NCBI RefSeq assembly: GCF_028714775.1
Contig: NZ_JAQTLS010000007.1
Coordinates: 62,001 to 126,000 of the forward strand
From: Thiothrix sp.
GTDB lineage: Bacteria; Pseudomonadota; Gammaproteobacteria; Thiotrichales; Thiotrichaceae
DNA length: 64,000 bases
Direction: 5' to 3'
In this document: positions 26,022 to 39,491 of the stretch, one piece after another
How positions within the stretch are numbered: the first letter of the stretch is position 1
How the letters are laid out: every line of letters starts with the position of its first letter
The notes under the pieces: generated by a model
Told to the model about the DNA's origin: nothing
Database searches by the model: none
Seen by the model: the letters and a program-made list of their open reading frames with translations, nothing else
Position numbers and translations under genes: made by a program

Positions 26022-28343
26022 ATGACTAATCCGCTCGACAACCGGAATATGGATAATATCCGCGACCCCATGCTGCATAGCAACGTAGTCCCATTGACGG
26101 GTGTGCAGCAGCCTCAGTCAGATGAACAAGACAATGACGAAATTGACCTGCGCGAGCTATGGGCGGTATTAAAGCGCCGCCAAGGTACAATTGCGCTGAT
26201 TGCCGCAGTTATTTTCATCGGCACATTAATTGCCACACTAATGATGACCCCGATCTATCGGGCGAATGTTACCCTGCAAATTAATACCGAAGAGCAAAAA
26301 GTGCTGAATTTCGGTGTAGAAGCAGGGAATACCCGCCCTGTCGATGCCAAAGATTTTTACCAGACCCAATATGAGCTACTGAAAAGCCGTACCTTGGCAC
26401 GCATGACCATTGACGATTTGTCGCTAGAATCTTCATTGAAAGGTGAGAAACTGGCAAAACCCTTTTTTAGTGAGGCACTGGATGGCATCAAAAAAAGCAT
26501 CTATGGCGAAGAAAACAAGGACGAAAATATCGCCGAACCCGGCAAGCTAGGCGAATATCCGGTAGAAGACAAGTTTCTGGGAAACCTAACTGTTGCTCCT
26601 GTCAAAAACTCCCAAATTGTCATGGTTAGCTATGACCATGAAGACCCTCAGATGGCTACGACCATTACTAATTCCCTAGCCGAGAACTTCATCAAAATGA
26701 ACCTTGGCAGGCGTAAAGATGCAGCGTCTTACGCGGAAAATTTCTTGAAAAACGAATTGGCAGATGCCAAGAGCAAGCTGGAAGAATCCGAAGCCAAACT
26801 GGTCAAATTTGCCAAAAAAGAAACCATTATCCGTATGGATGATGAGAAACAAGGTAGCCTCACCTCCCAAAAAATGGGTGATTTGAACACCGCCCTCACT
26901 GAAGCAGAAAAAGAGCGTATCACCGCAGAAAGCAAGTTCAAACAAGCCCAAACAGCCGGTGCATCCAAAACCTTGGACAACCCCACCATTCAGGAGTTAA
27001 AGAAAAATCTAGCTAAATTACAAGGCGACTACCAAGAAAAACTCCAGATATACAAGCCCGGCTACCCCATCATGGCGCAAATGCAAAACCAAATCACTGA
27101 ATTGCAGGCGCAGATTGACCAAGAAATAGGTAGGATTAACAGCACGATAACAGGCTCCCTACAAGGCGACTATCTAGCAGCCAAACAAAAAGAAGACGAG
27201 CTACGTGCTAAACTCGACAAACAACAAAACGAGTTGCTCACCCTACGCGACAAAAGTATCGGTTATAACACCTTGCAACGCGAAGTTGAAACCAACCGCA
27301 ACATGTACGAAGGCTTGTTACAACGGATCAAAGAAATCGGTGTCGCAGGCGGTATCGGCACTAACAATATCTCAGTGGTCGACCCTGCCCTTGTCCCTTA
27401 CAAAAAGCACAAACCCAATACCAAACTGAATCTAGCCTTAGGCTTGGTACTGGGCTTGTTCCTCGGCACTGTCGTTGCTTTCCTGATTGAATTTATTGAT
27501 GACCGCGTGAAAAGCAGTAGCGACCTTGAGCGTTTATTAGGGTTACCCTTGTTGGGCGTAACTCCAGCCCTGAAAGACAAGAACACCCATGTCATTGATT
27601 ACTCAATGGCTTCGTTTAAGCAGCCTACGTCAGCCATTGCAGAATCCTTCCGCTCGTTACGCACGAACCTGTTGTTTGCCACGCGGGATGGGTTGCCCCG
27701 CTCCTTGAACATTACCAGCTCCCTGCCTTCGGAGGCGAAATCCTCCACTTGCATCAATCTCGCGACGGTATTGGCACAGTCTGGCAAACGGGTATTGCTG
27801 GTGGATGCTGACTTACGTAAACCAACCGCACACCAACGTTTCAAATTGGACAACTCGGTTGGCCTTAGTAGCTACCTGACCCATCAGGCGGATGCAGCAG
27901 AAGTCATACAACCAACCCCTATTGGGGGCGTTAGCGTCATTACCGCTGGCCCATTGTCACCCAACCCGGTGGAGTTGTTATCCAGTGAACGTTTGCGGGA
28001 ACTGTTCGCCTTAGTTCCTGAACAGTTTGATATAGTCATTTTGGATTCGCCCCCAACCATCGGCTTGTCGGACGCGCTGCTGATCTCCAACCGGGTCAGT
28101 GCCACTATCTTGGTTGCCGCCTTTGCCCAATCCAAAAAGCGGGCATTGCTGGATTCCATCAAGCGTTTGCGTCACGCCCAAGCCAATGTCATTGGCATGA
28201 TCTTCACCAAGGTCAAAGGCAGTGATGGTAGTGGCTACGGTTATGACTACAATTATTACTACTCTTACGGTGCACACCGCTCACCCGATGGCTCACACGA
28301 TAAGTCTGGAAAACATGCAAAAAAGCCTTCTGTTAAAGCGTAG
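26022..28343 (+). CDS. Wzc-like polysaccharide co-polymerase / BY-kinase
   Basis: A 773-residue inner-membrane protein that controls chain length and export. Wzz domain with a first membrane segment at about residues 56-78, a long coiled coil at about 230-420, a second membrane segment near 468-490, then a CpsD-like kinase domain. Walker A' (LLVDADLRKP) and Walker B (IVILDSPPT) are standard, but the P-loop reads PSEAKSST where PGEGKSTT is usual. A tyrosine cluster, GYGYDYNYYYSYG, near residues 739-752 is the autophosphorylation tail. The 3' end overlaps the next gene by 29 bp. Confidence 0.9.
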   Translation: MTNPLDNRNMDNIRDPMLHSNVVPLTGVQQPQSDEQDNDEIDLRELWAVLKRRQGTIALIAAVIFIGTLIATLMMTPIYRANVTLQINTEEQKVLNFGVEAGNTRPVDAKDFYQTQYELLKSRTLARMTIDDLSLESSLKGEKLAKPFFSEALDGIKKSIYGEENKDENIAEPGKLGEYPVEDKFLGNLTVAPVKNSQIVMVSYDHEDPQMATTITNSLAENFIKMNLGRRKDAASYAENFLKNELADAKSKLEESEAKLVKFAKKETIIRMDDEKQGSLTSQKMGDLNTALTEAEKERITAESKFKQAQTAGASKTLDNPTIQELKKNLAKLQGDYQEKLQIYKPGYPIMAQMQNQITELQAQIDQEIGRINSTITGSLQGDYLAAKQKEDELRAKLDKQQNELLTLRDKSIGYNTLQREVETNRNMYEGLLQRIKEIGVAGGIGTNNISVVDPALVPYKKHKPNTKLNLALGLVLGLFLGTVVAFLIEFIDDRVKSSSDLERLLGLPLLGVTPALKDKNTHVIDYSMASFKQPTSAIAESFRSLRTNLLFATRDGLPRSLNITSSLPSEAKSSTCINLATVLAQSGKRVLLVDADLRKPTAHQRFKLDNSVGLSSYLTHQADAAEVIQPTPIGGVSVITAGPLSPNPVELLSSERLRELFALVPEQFDIVILDSPPTIGLSDALLISNRVSATILVAAFAQSKKRALLDSIKRLRHAQANVIGMIFTKVKGSDGSGYGYDYNYYYSYGAHRSPDGSHDKSGKHAKKPSVKA

Positions 28344-29589
28344 TTTGTTGATATGCCTGCTGTTCTTAGCGAGCTGGCAGGTATATAGCCATGGACAAGG
28401 CGGTATGCTGGGTGAACAGCTAAAGCAGCAGGAACCCTTGCCCTATGCCCCTGTTAGCGGCGTTTATCATCTGACTGCGGATGCCTTGACCAGCTTGGCG
28501 GAAAAAGCCAATGAAGCTGCTAAGTTTGAGGCGTCAGAACAGCTTGCCTTGCGGGCATTGGCGAATAACCCTACCAGCGGCAGACCCGCATCCCACCTGT
28601 TAAGCCTGTATGCCTCACAAAAACGCTCCAAGCAAGCCGCAGAAGCCGCTGACATTGCTGGTAAATTATGGCCTGCCCATACCTATACCCATAGCCGCCT
28701 CGCAGACTATTGGGCACATCAGCAGCGCATGGATAAATTGATCCCTGAATGGAATATCCTGCTAACCCGCAACTCAGTGTTACGCGCCCAACTCTTCCCT
28801 ACGCTGCTCCAACTGGCTAAACAAACCGACTATGCCCCCCTAATAAAACCGTACATTGAGCACCCCCCCCTTTGGTGGCAAGAATTCTTTAACTACCTGT
28901 GTCAAAATGCCGAGCCTGAACTGTTACAACAAATATACCAGCAACGGCTCAACTCCAAGGTTGCCATCGAAAAAACTGAACGCACTGCTTACGTCAACCG
29001 CTTGTTAAGTGACAAACAATGGCGCAATGCCTATGCAATATGGCGCACGGGAGTTATATCTAAGCTTAAACAAACCACTGGATTGGTTTTCGATGGCGGC
29101 TTTGAAGGCACAACGGCAAACACCGGGTTTGACTGGCAAATGGATCAATCTCGCGAAGTTAGTATTGCGCCTGATAGGACATACGGGATGCAAGGCCAGC
29201 AAGCTTTACATATCCGCTTGAAAAGGGATAACCCCGTCCAATTCCAACACCTTTCCCAACGCTTGCTGCTGCCAGCCGGGGAATATCAGCTATCCATGCG
29301 CTACCGTCTGGACTCCCTCAAAAATAGTAAAGGGTTACGCTGGCGTATCCGCTGCCTTGATGCCCCTGATACCATTTTGGCTGAAAGCCATCTCCTTAAT
29401 GGGCAAAAATCTTGGGATACGTTAACCGTAACATTCACCACACCACCCACAGCTTGCGAAGCCCAGTTATTGCGGCTGGAAGCAGACGGCCCCTACCTCC
29501 ACGACCATACATTTGCAGGCAATATCTGGTTTGACAATGTATCCATCGAAGCAGCCAGCACAGGAGAAAGCCATGCGGAATCTCCCTGA
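28315..29589 (+). CDS. Secreted TPR-containing exopolysaccharide protein with C-terminal beta domain
   Basis: A 424-residue protein with an N-terminal signal segment (LLLKRSLLICLLFLASW). Residues about 45-270 are helical and TPR-like (KANEAAKFEASEQLALRAL). From about 275 the sequence becomes beta-rich (FDGGFEGTTANTGFDWQM, then IWFDNVSIE at the end), the look of a carbohydrate-binding jelly roll. I do not recognise a named family with certainty; VpsP-type proteins have a similar layout. ATG at 28315 overlaps the kinase gene. It probably acts in the periplasm with the exporter. Confidence 0.6.
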   Translation: MQKSLLLKRSLLICLLFLASWQVYSHGQGGMLGEQLKQQEPLPYAPVSGVYHLTADALTSLAEKANEAAKFEASEQLALRALANNPTSGRPASHLLSLYASQKRSKQAAEAADIAGKLWPAHTYTHSRLADYWAHQQRMDKLIPEWNILLTRNSVLRAQLFPTLLQLAKQTDYAPLIKPYIEHPPLWWQEFFNYLCQNAEPELLQQIYQQRLNSKVAIEKTERTAYVNRLLSDKQWRNAYAIWRTGVISKLKQTTGLVFDGGFEGTTANTGFDWQMDQSREVSIAPDRTYGMQGQQALHIRLKRDNPVQFQHLSQRLLLPAGEYQLSMRYRLDSLKNSKGLRWRIRCLDAPDTILAESHLLNGQKSWDTLTVTFTTPPTACEAQLLRLEADGPYLHDHTFAGNIWFDNVSIEAASTGESHAESP

Positions 29590-30919
29590 AACACTCATCC
29601 TCATACTCAGTAGCATCCTGTTAATAGCCGCCCCCTTGCTTTACAGTGGTAAAACATCCTTGGCACTGATGTCGCTGGAGTTTTTGGGGATAGCTTTGCT
29701 TGCTTGTACCGTTTGGTTTATCCCGTTACGCCAACACTTCTATCGTCCGGTTCTACTATTTGTTGCGGTGGGGCTGGGTTTAACTGCCTTATACCTGCTA
29801 CCCATACCACAGGCACAATGGGAAATGCTCCCCGGAAGGGCTTTCTACCTTGACGTTGCCCACTGGCTACAGCAGCAACACATAGAACCCAACTTCAGCT
29901 TGTCCCTTATTCCTGACGAAAGCCTGGTCGCGTTCCTTTCACTTATCCCGCCATTAGCCCTATCCTTAGCCGTGGGTAGCCTTTCTGCCGAACGTACCAA
30001 ACAGTTGGTGATAGTATTCCTTGGCATTGCAGCATTGGAGGCAACAATCGGTCTGATCCAATACACCAGCAACAACCCTGCCTTTTTCTTTGGCATCCCC
30101 CCTAATGGGCAAAGCGCCCAAGGAACTTACCTTAACCGCGATCACTTTGCTGCTTTAATGGAAATGGCGCTACCGATTTCCATCGGCCTGACGCTCTACA
30201 CACTGGGCAACCATCAGCGCCACCGTGATGAAACCGGGGCTTCGTGGCTTACCTTACATCAAACCCTAATCTACGGTAGCCTGATGTTGTTGATCTTGTT
30301 AGGCGGCATATTTTCCCGTTCACGGGCAGGGGTTTTCCTGAGCATTGTTGCCGTATTGTTATCGAGCCTGACATTCGCCCGCCATATCGGGGGGAAACAA
30401 TCTGCGGGCATTACGGCGGTATTCGGCACAATTGCAGGCGGCATTGCTGTCAGTATTGGCCTAATCCCCATCCTTAACCGTTTCGTTGCCCAAGACCCAC
30501 TGGAAGATGGGCGCTGGGAAATATTCAAACATACTGTGGAAGGCATCAAAACCTTTTTCCCGCTAGGCAGTGGCCCTGGAACTTTCCCCGATGTCTACCG
30601 GGGATTTCAACCCATTGAACAAATGAGTTTTATTAATAATGCCCATAATGACTATCTGGAAGTGTTATTTGAAATGGGGGCTGCTGGAGCATTTATTATT
30701 TTCGCGTTTGTTTTACTTTATCTATACGGCTGGGTGAAGTTATGGGGAAAGCAATGGACTCAACTGCACTTTACCCAGAATGCCGCAGGCATTGGCATAT
30801 TCATTGTCCTACTGCATTCATTTACTGATTTCAATCTGCATACACCCGCCAATATGGTCGCTTTCGCGTTTTTATGTGGCTTATTCTTCCGCAGGCCTGA
30901 ACCTAATGGCAAAGGCTGA
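29573..30919 (+). CDS. O-antigen ligase / Wzy-like membrane protein
   Basis: A 448-residue protein with about 10-12 membrane segments. The periplasmic loop before the C-terminus contains NNAHNDYLEVLFEMG, the histidine-bearing Wzy_C signature, and SRSRAGVFL is typical for the same family. It either polymerises the exopolysaccharide repeat or ligates it. ATG at 29573 has AGGAGA upstream and overlaps the preceding gene by 17 bp. Its 3' end overlaps the convergent gene at 30903 by 17 bp. Confidence 0.85.
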   Translation: MRNLPETLILILSSILLIAAPLLYSGKTSLALMSLEFLGIALLACTVWFIPLRQHFYRPVLLFVAVGLGLTALYLLPIPQAQWEMLPGRAFYLDVAHWLQQQHIEPNFSLSLIPDESLVAFLSLIPPLALSLAVGSLSAERTKQLVIVFLGIAALEATIGLIQYTSNNPAFFFGIPPNGQSAQGTYLNRDHFAALMEMALPISIGLTLYTLGNHQRHRDETGASWLTLHQTLIYGSLMLLILLGGIFSRSRAGVFLSIVAVLLSSLTFARHIGGKQSAGITAVFGTIAGGIAVSIGLIPILNRFVAQDPLEDGRWEIFKHTVEGIKTFFPLGSGPGTFPDVYRGFQPIEQMSFINNAHNDYLEVLFEMGAAGAFIIFAFVLLYLYGWVKLWGKQWTQLHFTQNAAGIGIFIVLLHSFTDFNLHTPANMVAFAFLCGLFFRRPEPNGKG

Positions 30920-31886
30920 AATCAATACTGCACACTGAAATCACCCCACCGTCAAACTCACCTAAATACGACTTAGCAAGCTGCCTGACTTTCTGTAATA
31001 CCTCGGCAGCATTGTAATTTTTCTGTTTATCAAATGCATCAAAAGCCGCCTTACGAAATTGCTCAATAGGCGGTTGCAACCCTACATCCCCAACACCCCA
31101 AGCAAGCACATTACCTAACTTTTGATCGGGCGTAAAACGTTGGTATAGTTCAGCTTTTACAGCACGATCCACCTTTAACTCCGTCAATGTGTAATTTTCA
31201 CTGATTGTCCCTGCCCAGCGTTCCTGTTTAACTAGCTGATAAACAGGAAGTATCTGACGATCCTTAACTTTTAGCCAATCAAGCACCACACGCATTGATG
31301 TGTTAGGTTTAACGGGAACAGTGGCGTAAGGTATTTTACCGCCAGCCTCAAATGCAGCAGCCACAAACTCTGAACAATACAAACGCGAACGGTCAGTATA
31401 ATTAAAATAGGCGTCAAATGGCGTTTTGCTCGCTGTGTGCTGCTTTGCATAAGCCAAAACTTTTACTAAATCAACCCCGGTTGGGGATTCATAGACACTT
31501 GCTGTCCCTCCCATCTCGTGCAGAAAATCACCCAATGGCGTTCTGCGGACATAACCAGAAACGTTATCCGTTGGTGGAGCGGCTCCGGCGCTTAACTTAT
31601 AAGTACCACCAGCCTCATAAACGTAGGCATCCCCATGATCAACTTCAACAATACCCACATGCACAAATGGGGAAAATTCGGGATATAACAGCAAGTACAT
31701 CACATTAATTGGAACTGCCGACTCTGTAGCAACAATTTGCCCAGTTTTCAGCGGCACACCCCAAGCACTTGCCCCGTCAATAATCACCCCCTGAACTGCC
31801 GCCAGATTAGCGCGTGCCAGTAAAGAAGGGGAGCAAAGCACCGCAGCACTTACTAAACCCCAGCAAGCAATATCGACTAACTTCAT
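30903..31886 (-). CDS. Secreted permuted NlpC/P60-like (YiiX-type) cysteine hydrolase
   Basis: A 327-residue protein with a signal peptide (WGLVSAAVLCSPSLLARA). HVGIVEVD near residue 76 and RLYCSEFVAAAFE near residue 168 give the His-first, Cys-later order of circularly permuted papain-like enzymes. These usually cleave peptide or amide bonds in cell wall or lipids. The region after residue 200 has no motif that I know. It is coupled (ATGA) to a small lipoprotein gene upstream and converges with the O-antigen ligase gene. Confidence 0.7.
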   Translation of the reverse strand: MKLVDIACWGLVSAAVLCSPSLLARANLAAVQGVIIDGASAWGVPLKTGQIVATESAVPINVMYLLLYPEFSPFVHVGIVEVDHGDAYVYEAGGTYKLSAGAAPPTDNVSGYVRRTPLGDFLHEMGGTASVYESPTGVDLVKVLAYAKQHTASKTPFDAYFNYTDRSRLYCSEFVAAAFEAGGKIPYATVPVKPNTSMRVVLDWLKVKDRQILPVYQLVKQERWAGTISENYTLTELKVDRAVKAELYQRFTPDQKLGNVLAWGVGDVGLQPPIEQFRKAAFDAFDKQKNYNAAEVLQKVRQLAKSYLGEFDGGVISVCSIDFSLCH

Positions 31887-32083
31887 CGGGGTTCACCAGC
31901 AGACTGATAGTGGTAGTGGTTTACTGTTGCATCTTTGTCAGGTGTCATCTCATGCGCTACATTCGCAGGCAACGCCCCACACCCGCTAAACAGGAGTATA
32001 AATGCCAAGCACAAAGGGCGAAGAAAATTTCTTCGCCCCAGACCTAGACTATAACAATCAAGGACTTGCTGGTTTATTATCAT
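31883..32083 (-). CDS. Small putative lipoprotein
   Basis: A 66-residue product with a hydrophobic stretch ending in a lipobox, FILLFSGCG, and a short hydrophilic tail (MTPDKDATVNHYHYQS). The ATGA overlap with the hydrolase gene argues that it is translated. The start is uncertain: the ATG at 32083 gives a long n-region and overlaps the upstream gene by 26 bp. A strong hairpin at 32016-32038 sits inside its 5' part. Function unknown. Confidence 0.5.
   Translation of the reverse strand: MIINQQVLDCYSLGLGRRNFLRPLCLAFILLFSGCGALPANVAHEMTPDKDATVNHYHYQSAGEPR
32016..32038 (-). terminator. Strong hairpin after the FecR-like gene
   Basis: GGGCGAAGAA and TTCTTCGCCC form a 10-bp perfect stem with a 3-nt loop, followed on the minus strand by TTTGTGCTT. 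It lies 20 bp past the stop of the FecR-like gene, so it probably terminates or attenuates transcription before the lipoprotein and hydrolase genes. The weak T-run suggests partial read-through. Confidence 0.65.
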
Positions 32084-32480
32084 CGTTTGCTGCACTTACA
32101 GCGGCACCAACAATAACAACAGCGCCAATCACGCCCGCGATACCAAGCCCACCGAATGCGGCAAGGAATGCAGGGCCACCAGTACCGAATTCAGAGCCTT
32201 GTGCACAAGGTGCATTCACGCTCACATCCAGCATGGTGTTTTGCTTATGGCTGATTTTGCAATCGGCATAGGCCAATTCTACAGAGCTTTTGTCCAGAAC
32301 GGCAACTTTGTCACCTTCGAGCAAAGCCATGCCTTGTTTCAAAGGTATACTAGCGTCACCACGTGCAACCACAGCGGAACCTTGAAGGCCAGTAACTGAT
32401 GCTACCGGATCAATGTTCGCTGCCATTACCGCGTTCGACAGCAGCAAAGCTGATGCCAACGTAAATAATGCTTTTTTCAT
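32058..32480 (-). CDS. Secreted FecR-like small protein
   Basis: A 140-residue product with a clear signal peptide (KKALFTLASALLLSNAVMA). The middle (VASVTGLQGSAVVARGD, ALLEGDKVAV, SSVELAYADC) resembles a FecR-type beta domain that binds envelope ligands. Two cysteines near residues 75 and 92 could form a disulfide. The C-terminus is a Gly/Ala/Val-rich segment (GLGIAGVIGAVVIVGAAVSA), possibly a membrane anchor. Followed by a strong hairpin. I cannot name a function; envelope role is inferred. Confidence 0.6.
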   Translation of the reverse strand: MKKALFTLASALLLSNAVMAANIDPVASVTGLQGSAVVARGDASIPLKQGMALLEGDKVAVLDKSSVELAYADCKISHKQNTMLDVSVNAPCAQGSEFGTGGPAFLAAFGGLGIAGVIGAVVIVGAAVSAANDDNKPASP

Positions 32481-32512
32481 AAAATATCTCCAATTTGCTT
32501 AAGCTGTACAGC

Positions 32513-32533
32513 GCCTAGCTTTCCGAGCTAGGC
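32513..32533 (-). promoter_or_regulatory. 8-bp-stem hairpin in the 5' leader of the FecR-like gene
   Basis: GCCTAGCT and AGCTAGGC flank a 5-nt loop. It lies just downstream of a candidate -10 box and 32 bp before the start codon, so it would sit at the very 5' end of the mRNA. It might protect the transcript or terminate the upstream M23 gene; no T-run follows. Confidence 0.5.
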
Positions 32534-32539
32534 AGATTG

Positions 32540-32569
32540 ATTATAGCCCACACATGACTGAGACGCCAA
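32540..32569 (-). promoter_or_regulatory. Candidate sigma-70 promoter for the FecR-like gene
   Basis: On the minus strand TTGGCG (32564-32569), 18 bp, then a perfect TATAAT (32540-32545). It overlaps the end of nothing coding and points at the start codon at 32480. Confidence 0.55.
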
Positions 32570-32572
32570 AAA

Positions 32573-34425
<1,853 letters not shown>

Positions 34426-34442
34426 TCATAAAGGCGCTAATA

Positions 34443-34472
34443 TTAACGTTATTTGCGAAAATCGGATACACT
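34443..34472 (+). promoter_or_regulatory. Candidate promoter for glcD
   Basis: TTAACG (34443-34448), 18 bp, TACACT (34467-34472) in the divergent serS-glcD gap. Each box matches consensus at four of six positions. A good ribosome site (GAAGGA) precedes the glcD ATG. Confidence 0.35.
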
Positions 34473-34504
34473 AACCCACCCCTACAGCACATCGAAGGAC
34501 GCCG

Positions 34505-35974
34505 ATGGAATTTGACCCTGACCTAAAAGCCAAGTTGCTGTTCCAATTGAACGAGATTTTACCACAAAGCGCCATTCTGACGGCGGAAGAAGACTTGCGT
34601 CCCTACGAGTGTGACGCGCTCACCGCTTACCGGCGTTTACCGCTTGCGGTGGTATTACCCACTACCATTGAGCAAGTGCAAGCCATTACCCGCACCTGCG
34701 CCCGCATGAACATCCCTGTGGTTGCACGCGGCGCAGGCACTGGCCTTTCCGGTGGCGCATTGCCCGACGAAAATGGCATCGTGCTGGGCTTGTCGCGCTT
34801 CAACCAGATTTTGGGGATCGACGCTGAAAACCTCACCGCGCGGGTGCAACCCGGTGTACGCAACCTCGCGATCAGCCAAGCTGTCGAACCCTATGGGCTG
34901 TTCTACGCCCCTGACCCTTCGTCCCAAATTGCCTGTTCCATCGGCGGTAATGTGGCGGAAAATTCCGGCGGCGTGCATTGCCTGAAATACGGCCTGACCA
35001 TCCATAACATCCAGCAAATCAAAGTTGTCACCATTGATGGCGACCTGTTGACTATCGGTTCGGAAACGCTGGAAACCTCCGGTTATGACCTGTTGGCGCT
35101 GATGACCGGCTCCGAAGGCATGTTGGGCATTGTCGTCGAGGTCATGGTGAAACTCACGGTCAAGCCCCAAACCGTGCAAGTGCTGATGGCCTCATTCCCG
35201 CAAGTCACGCTGGCTGGCGATGCAGTCGCCGCCATTATCAGCGCTGGGATTGTCCCCGCTGGGCTGGAAATGATGGATAACCTTGCCATCCGTGCCGCTG
35301 AAGCCTTCGCCAAAGCAGGCTACCCAACTGAGGCGGCGGCGATTTTACTGTGTGAATTGGACGGCCTAGAAGCAGAAGTGGAAGAACAATCCACCCGCGT
35401 CAAAGCCATCCTGCAACAACACGGCGCTGGCAGCATCCACCTTGCCAAAACCAGCAGCGAACGCGCACGCTTATGGGCAGGGCGCAAATCTGCCTTCCCC
35501 GCCGTGGGGCGCATGTCCCCCGATTACTACTGCATGGATGGAACGATCCCACGCAAGCACCTCGCGCAAGTGCTGCAAGCCATTACCGACTTATCCGAGC
35601 ACTACGACTTACGGGTCGCCAATGTCTTCCACGCGGGTGATGGCAACTTGCACCCATTGATCCTATACGATGCCAACCGTCTTGGTGAGTTGGAAAAAGC
35701 CGAACGCTTTGGTGCGGACATCCTCGCGCTGTGTGTTAAAGTAGGCGGCTCCATTACCGGCGAACACGGCGTCGGGCATGAGAAACTGGATTCCATGTGT
35801 GTGCAATTCGGGGAAGCTGCACTGGAAACTTTCCATGCGGTCAAACAGGCATTTGACCCGCATGAATTGTTGAATCCGGGGAAAGCGATCCCGACCCTGC
35901 ACCGCTGTGCGGAACTGGGCGCGATGCACGTACATCACGGGCAACTTTCCCATCCCGAATTGCCACGATTTTAA
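34505..35974 (+). CDS. glcD: Glycolate oxidase subunit GlcD (FAD-linked)
   Basis: A 489-residue FAD enzyme subunit that oxidises glycolate to glyoxylate. FAD-binding_4 domain with VARGAGTGLSGGALP near residue 80 and GGNVAENSGGVHCLKYG near 150; C-terminal FAD-oxidase domain with NVFHAGDGNLHP and ITGEHGVGHEKL. Starts with a good RBS, followed by glcE and glcF in one operon. Glycolate use suits an autotroph recycling the Rubisco side product, which is inference. Confidence 0.95.
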   Translation: MEFDPDLKAKLLFQLNEILPQSAILTAEEDLRPYECDALTAYRRLPLAVVLPTTIEQVQAITRTCARMNIPVVARGAGTGLSGGALPDENGIVLGLSRFNQILGIDAENLTARVQPGVRNLAISQAVEPYGLFYAPDPSSQIACSIGGNVAENSGGVHCLKYGLTIHNIQQIKVVTIDGDLLTIGSETLETSGYDLLALMTGSEGMLGIVVEVMVKLTVKPQTVQVLMASFPQVTLAGDAVAAIISAGIVPAGLEMMDNLAIRAAEAFAKAGYPTEAAAILLCELDGLEAEVEEQSTRVKAILQQHGAGSIHLAKTSSERARLWAGRKSAFPAVGRMSPDYYCMDGTIPRKHLAQVLQAITDLSEHYDLRVANVFHAGDGNLHPLILYDANRLGELEKAERFGADILALCVKVGGSITGEHGVGHEKLDSMCVQFGEAALETFHAVKQAFDPHELLNPGKAIPTLHRCAELGAMHVHHGQLSHPELPRF

Positions 35975-35997
35975 GCATTTACAACTGACTCCTGAAG

Positions 35998-37071
35998 ATG
36001 ATCGCCAATAACGACATAACCCAAGACTTACATGAGCAGGTTCTCATCGCGCTAGACCGCCAGCAGCCCCTGACCTTGGTCGGCGGCAATAGCAAAGCTT
36101 TCTACGGCAATGAAACCAAAGCCGCAGCGCTGCACACCGCACAACATAGCGGCATCGTCGCCTATGAACCTTCCGAACTGGCAGTCACCGTCCGTGCCGG
36201 AACCCGTGTGCAAGCACTGGAGGCGCTGTTGGCAGCCAATGGGCAAATGCTGGCGTTTGAACCGCCCTGCCTGTCTGACGCATCCACCATCGGCGGTGCA
36301 GTGGCAGCGGGGCTATCCGGCCCGGCACGTCCGTGGTTGGGCGCAGTACGTGACCATGTGCTAGGTGCGCGGGTAGTGACAGGCCACGGCAAGATTGCCA
36401 GTTTCGGCGGGCAAGTGATGAAAAACGTTGCTGGATACGATGTTTCGCGCCTCATGGCAGGCTCGCTGGGCACACTGGCGCTGATCCTTGACGTTTCCCT
36501 GAAAACCGTCCCCAAACTGGCAGCCGAAATCACTTTGGCGTTGGAAATGCCAGAAGCCGATGCGCTGGAGCTGGGTGTGCGCTTACGCCAAGATGCCATG
36601 CCGTTGACAGCCAGTTGCTATTTCGAGGAATGCCTGTACTTGCGGCTCAGTGGTGCGTCTTCCACCGTGCGGTCTGCGACCCGCACCATCGGCGGGGAAA
36701 TACTGCCTAACCCGGAACAATTCTGGCGGGCATTACGCAACCAAACCCACGAATTTTTCCAACAGTTTGACCGCCCGCTGTGGCGATTGTCGTTCCCACC
36801 GGCAACCCAACAAATCAGCCGTTTGGAAGGCAATTCCCTGATTGAGTGGTCGGGCGCACAACGTTGGATTTACAGCAATATTCCGGTTAACCTGATCCGC
36901 AGCATTGCGGAAAAGCACAAGGGGCACGCCACCTTGTACCGGGGACGCTTGCCCGGTGTCAGCACCTTCCATCCGCAGCCGCACCCTTTGCTCAATATGC
37001 AGAAACGCTTGAAACAAGCACTTGACCCGCAAGGCATTTTCAACCCCGGCAGACTCAACAAGGACTGGTAA
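35998..37071 (+). CDS. glcE: Glycolate oxidase subunit GlcE
   Basis: A 357-residue second FAD-binding subunit of glycolate oxidase. AVTVRAGTRVQALEALLAAN and STIGGAVAAGLSGPARPW belong to the FAD domain; it lacks the long C-terminal oxidase domain of GlcD, as usual for GlcE. The C-terminus NPGRLNKDW is typical. It lies 23 bp after glcD and ends 1 bp before the glcF start codon. Confidence 0.93.
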   Translation: MIANNDITQDLHEQVLIALDRQQPLTLVGGNSKAFYGNETKAAALHTAQHSGIVAYEPSELAVTVRAGTRVQALEALLAANGQMLAFEPPCLSDASTIGGAVAAGLSGPARPWLGAVRDHVLGARVVTGHGKIASFGGQVMKNVAGYDVSRLMAGSLGTLALILDVSLKTVPKLAAEITLALEMPEADALELGVRLRQDAMPLTASCYFEECLYLRLSGASSTVRSATRTIGGEILPNPEQFWRALRNQTHEFFQQFDRPLWRLSFPPATQQISRLEGNSLIEWSGAQRWIYSNIPVNLIRSIAEKHKGHATLYRGRLPGVSTFHPQPHPLLNMQKRLKQALDPQGIFNPGRLNKDW

Positions 37072-37072
37072 C

Positions 37073-39416
<2,344 letters not shown>

Positions 39417-39491
39417 CCGCCTGACAGCTTGTAATCATTTTTTCATATTCGATATGCTACCATCCGCCAACCCAAACTACCCGGCTGAGTA

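Noticed and set aside
39417-39491. Pho box upstream of phoB
   Set aside because: CTGACAG and a nearby TTGTAATCAT only loosely fit the tandem Pho-box pattern; spacing and matches are too weak to annotate.
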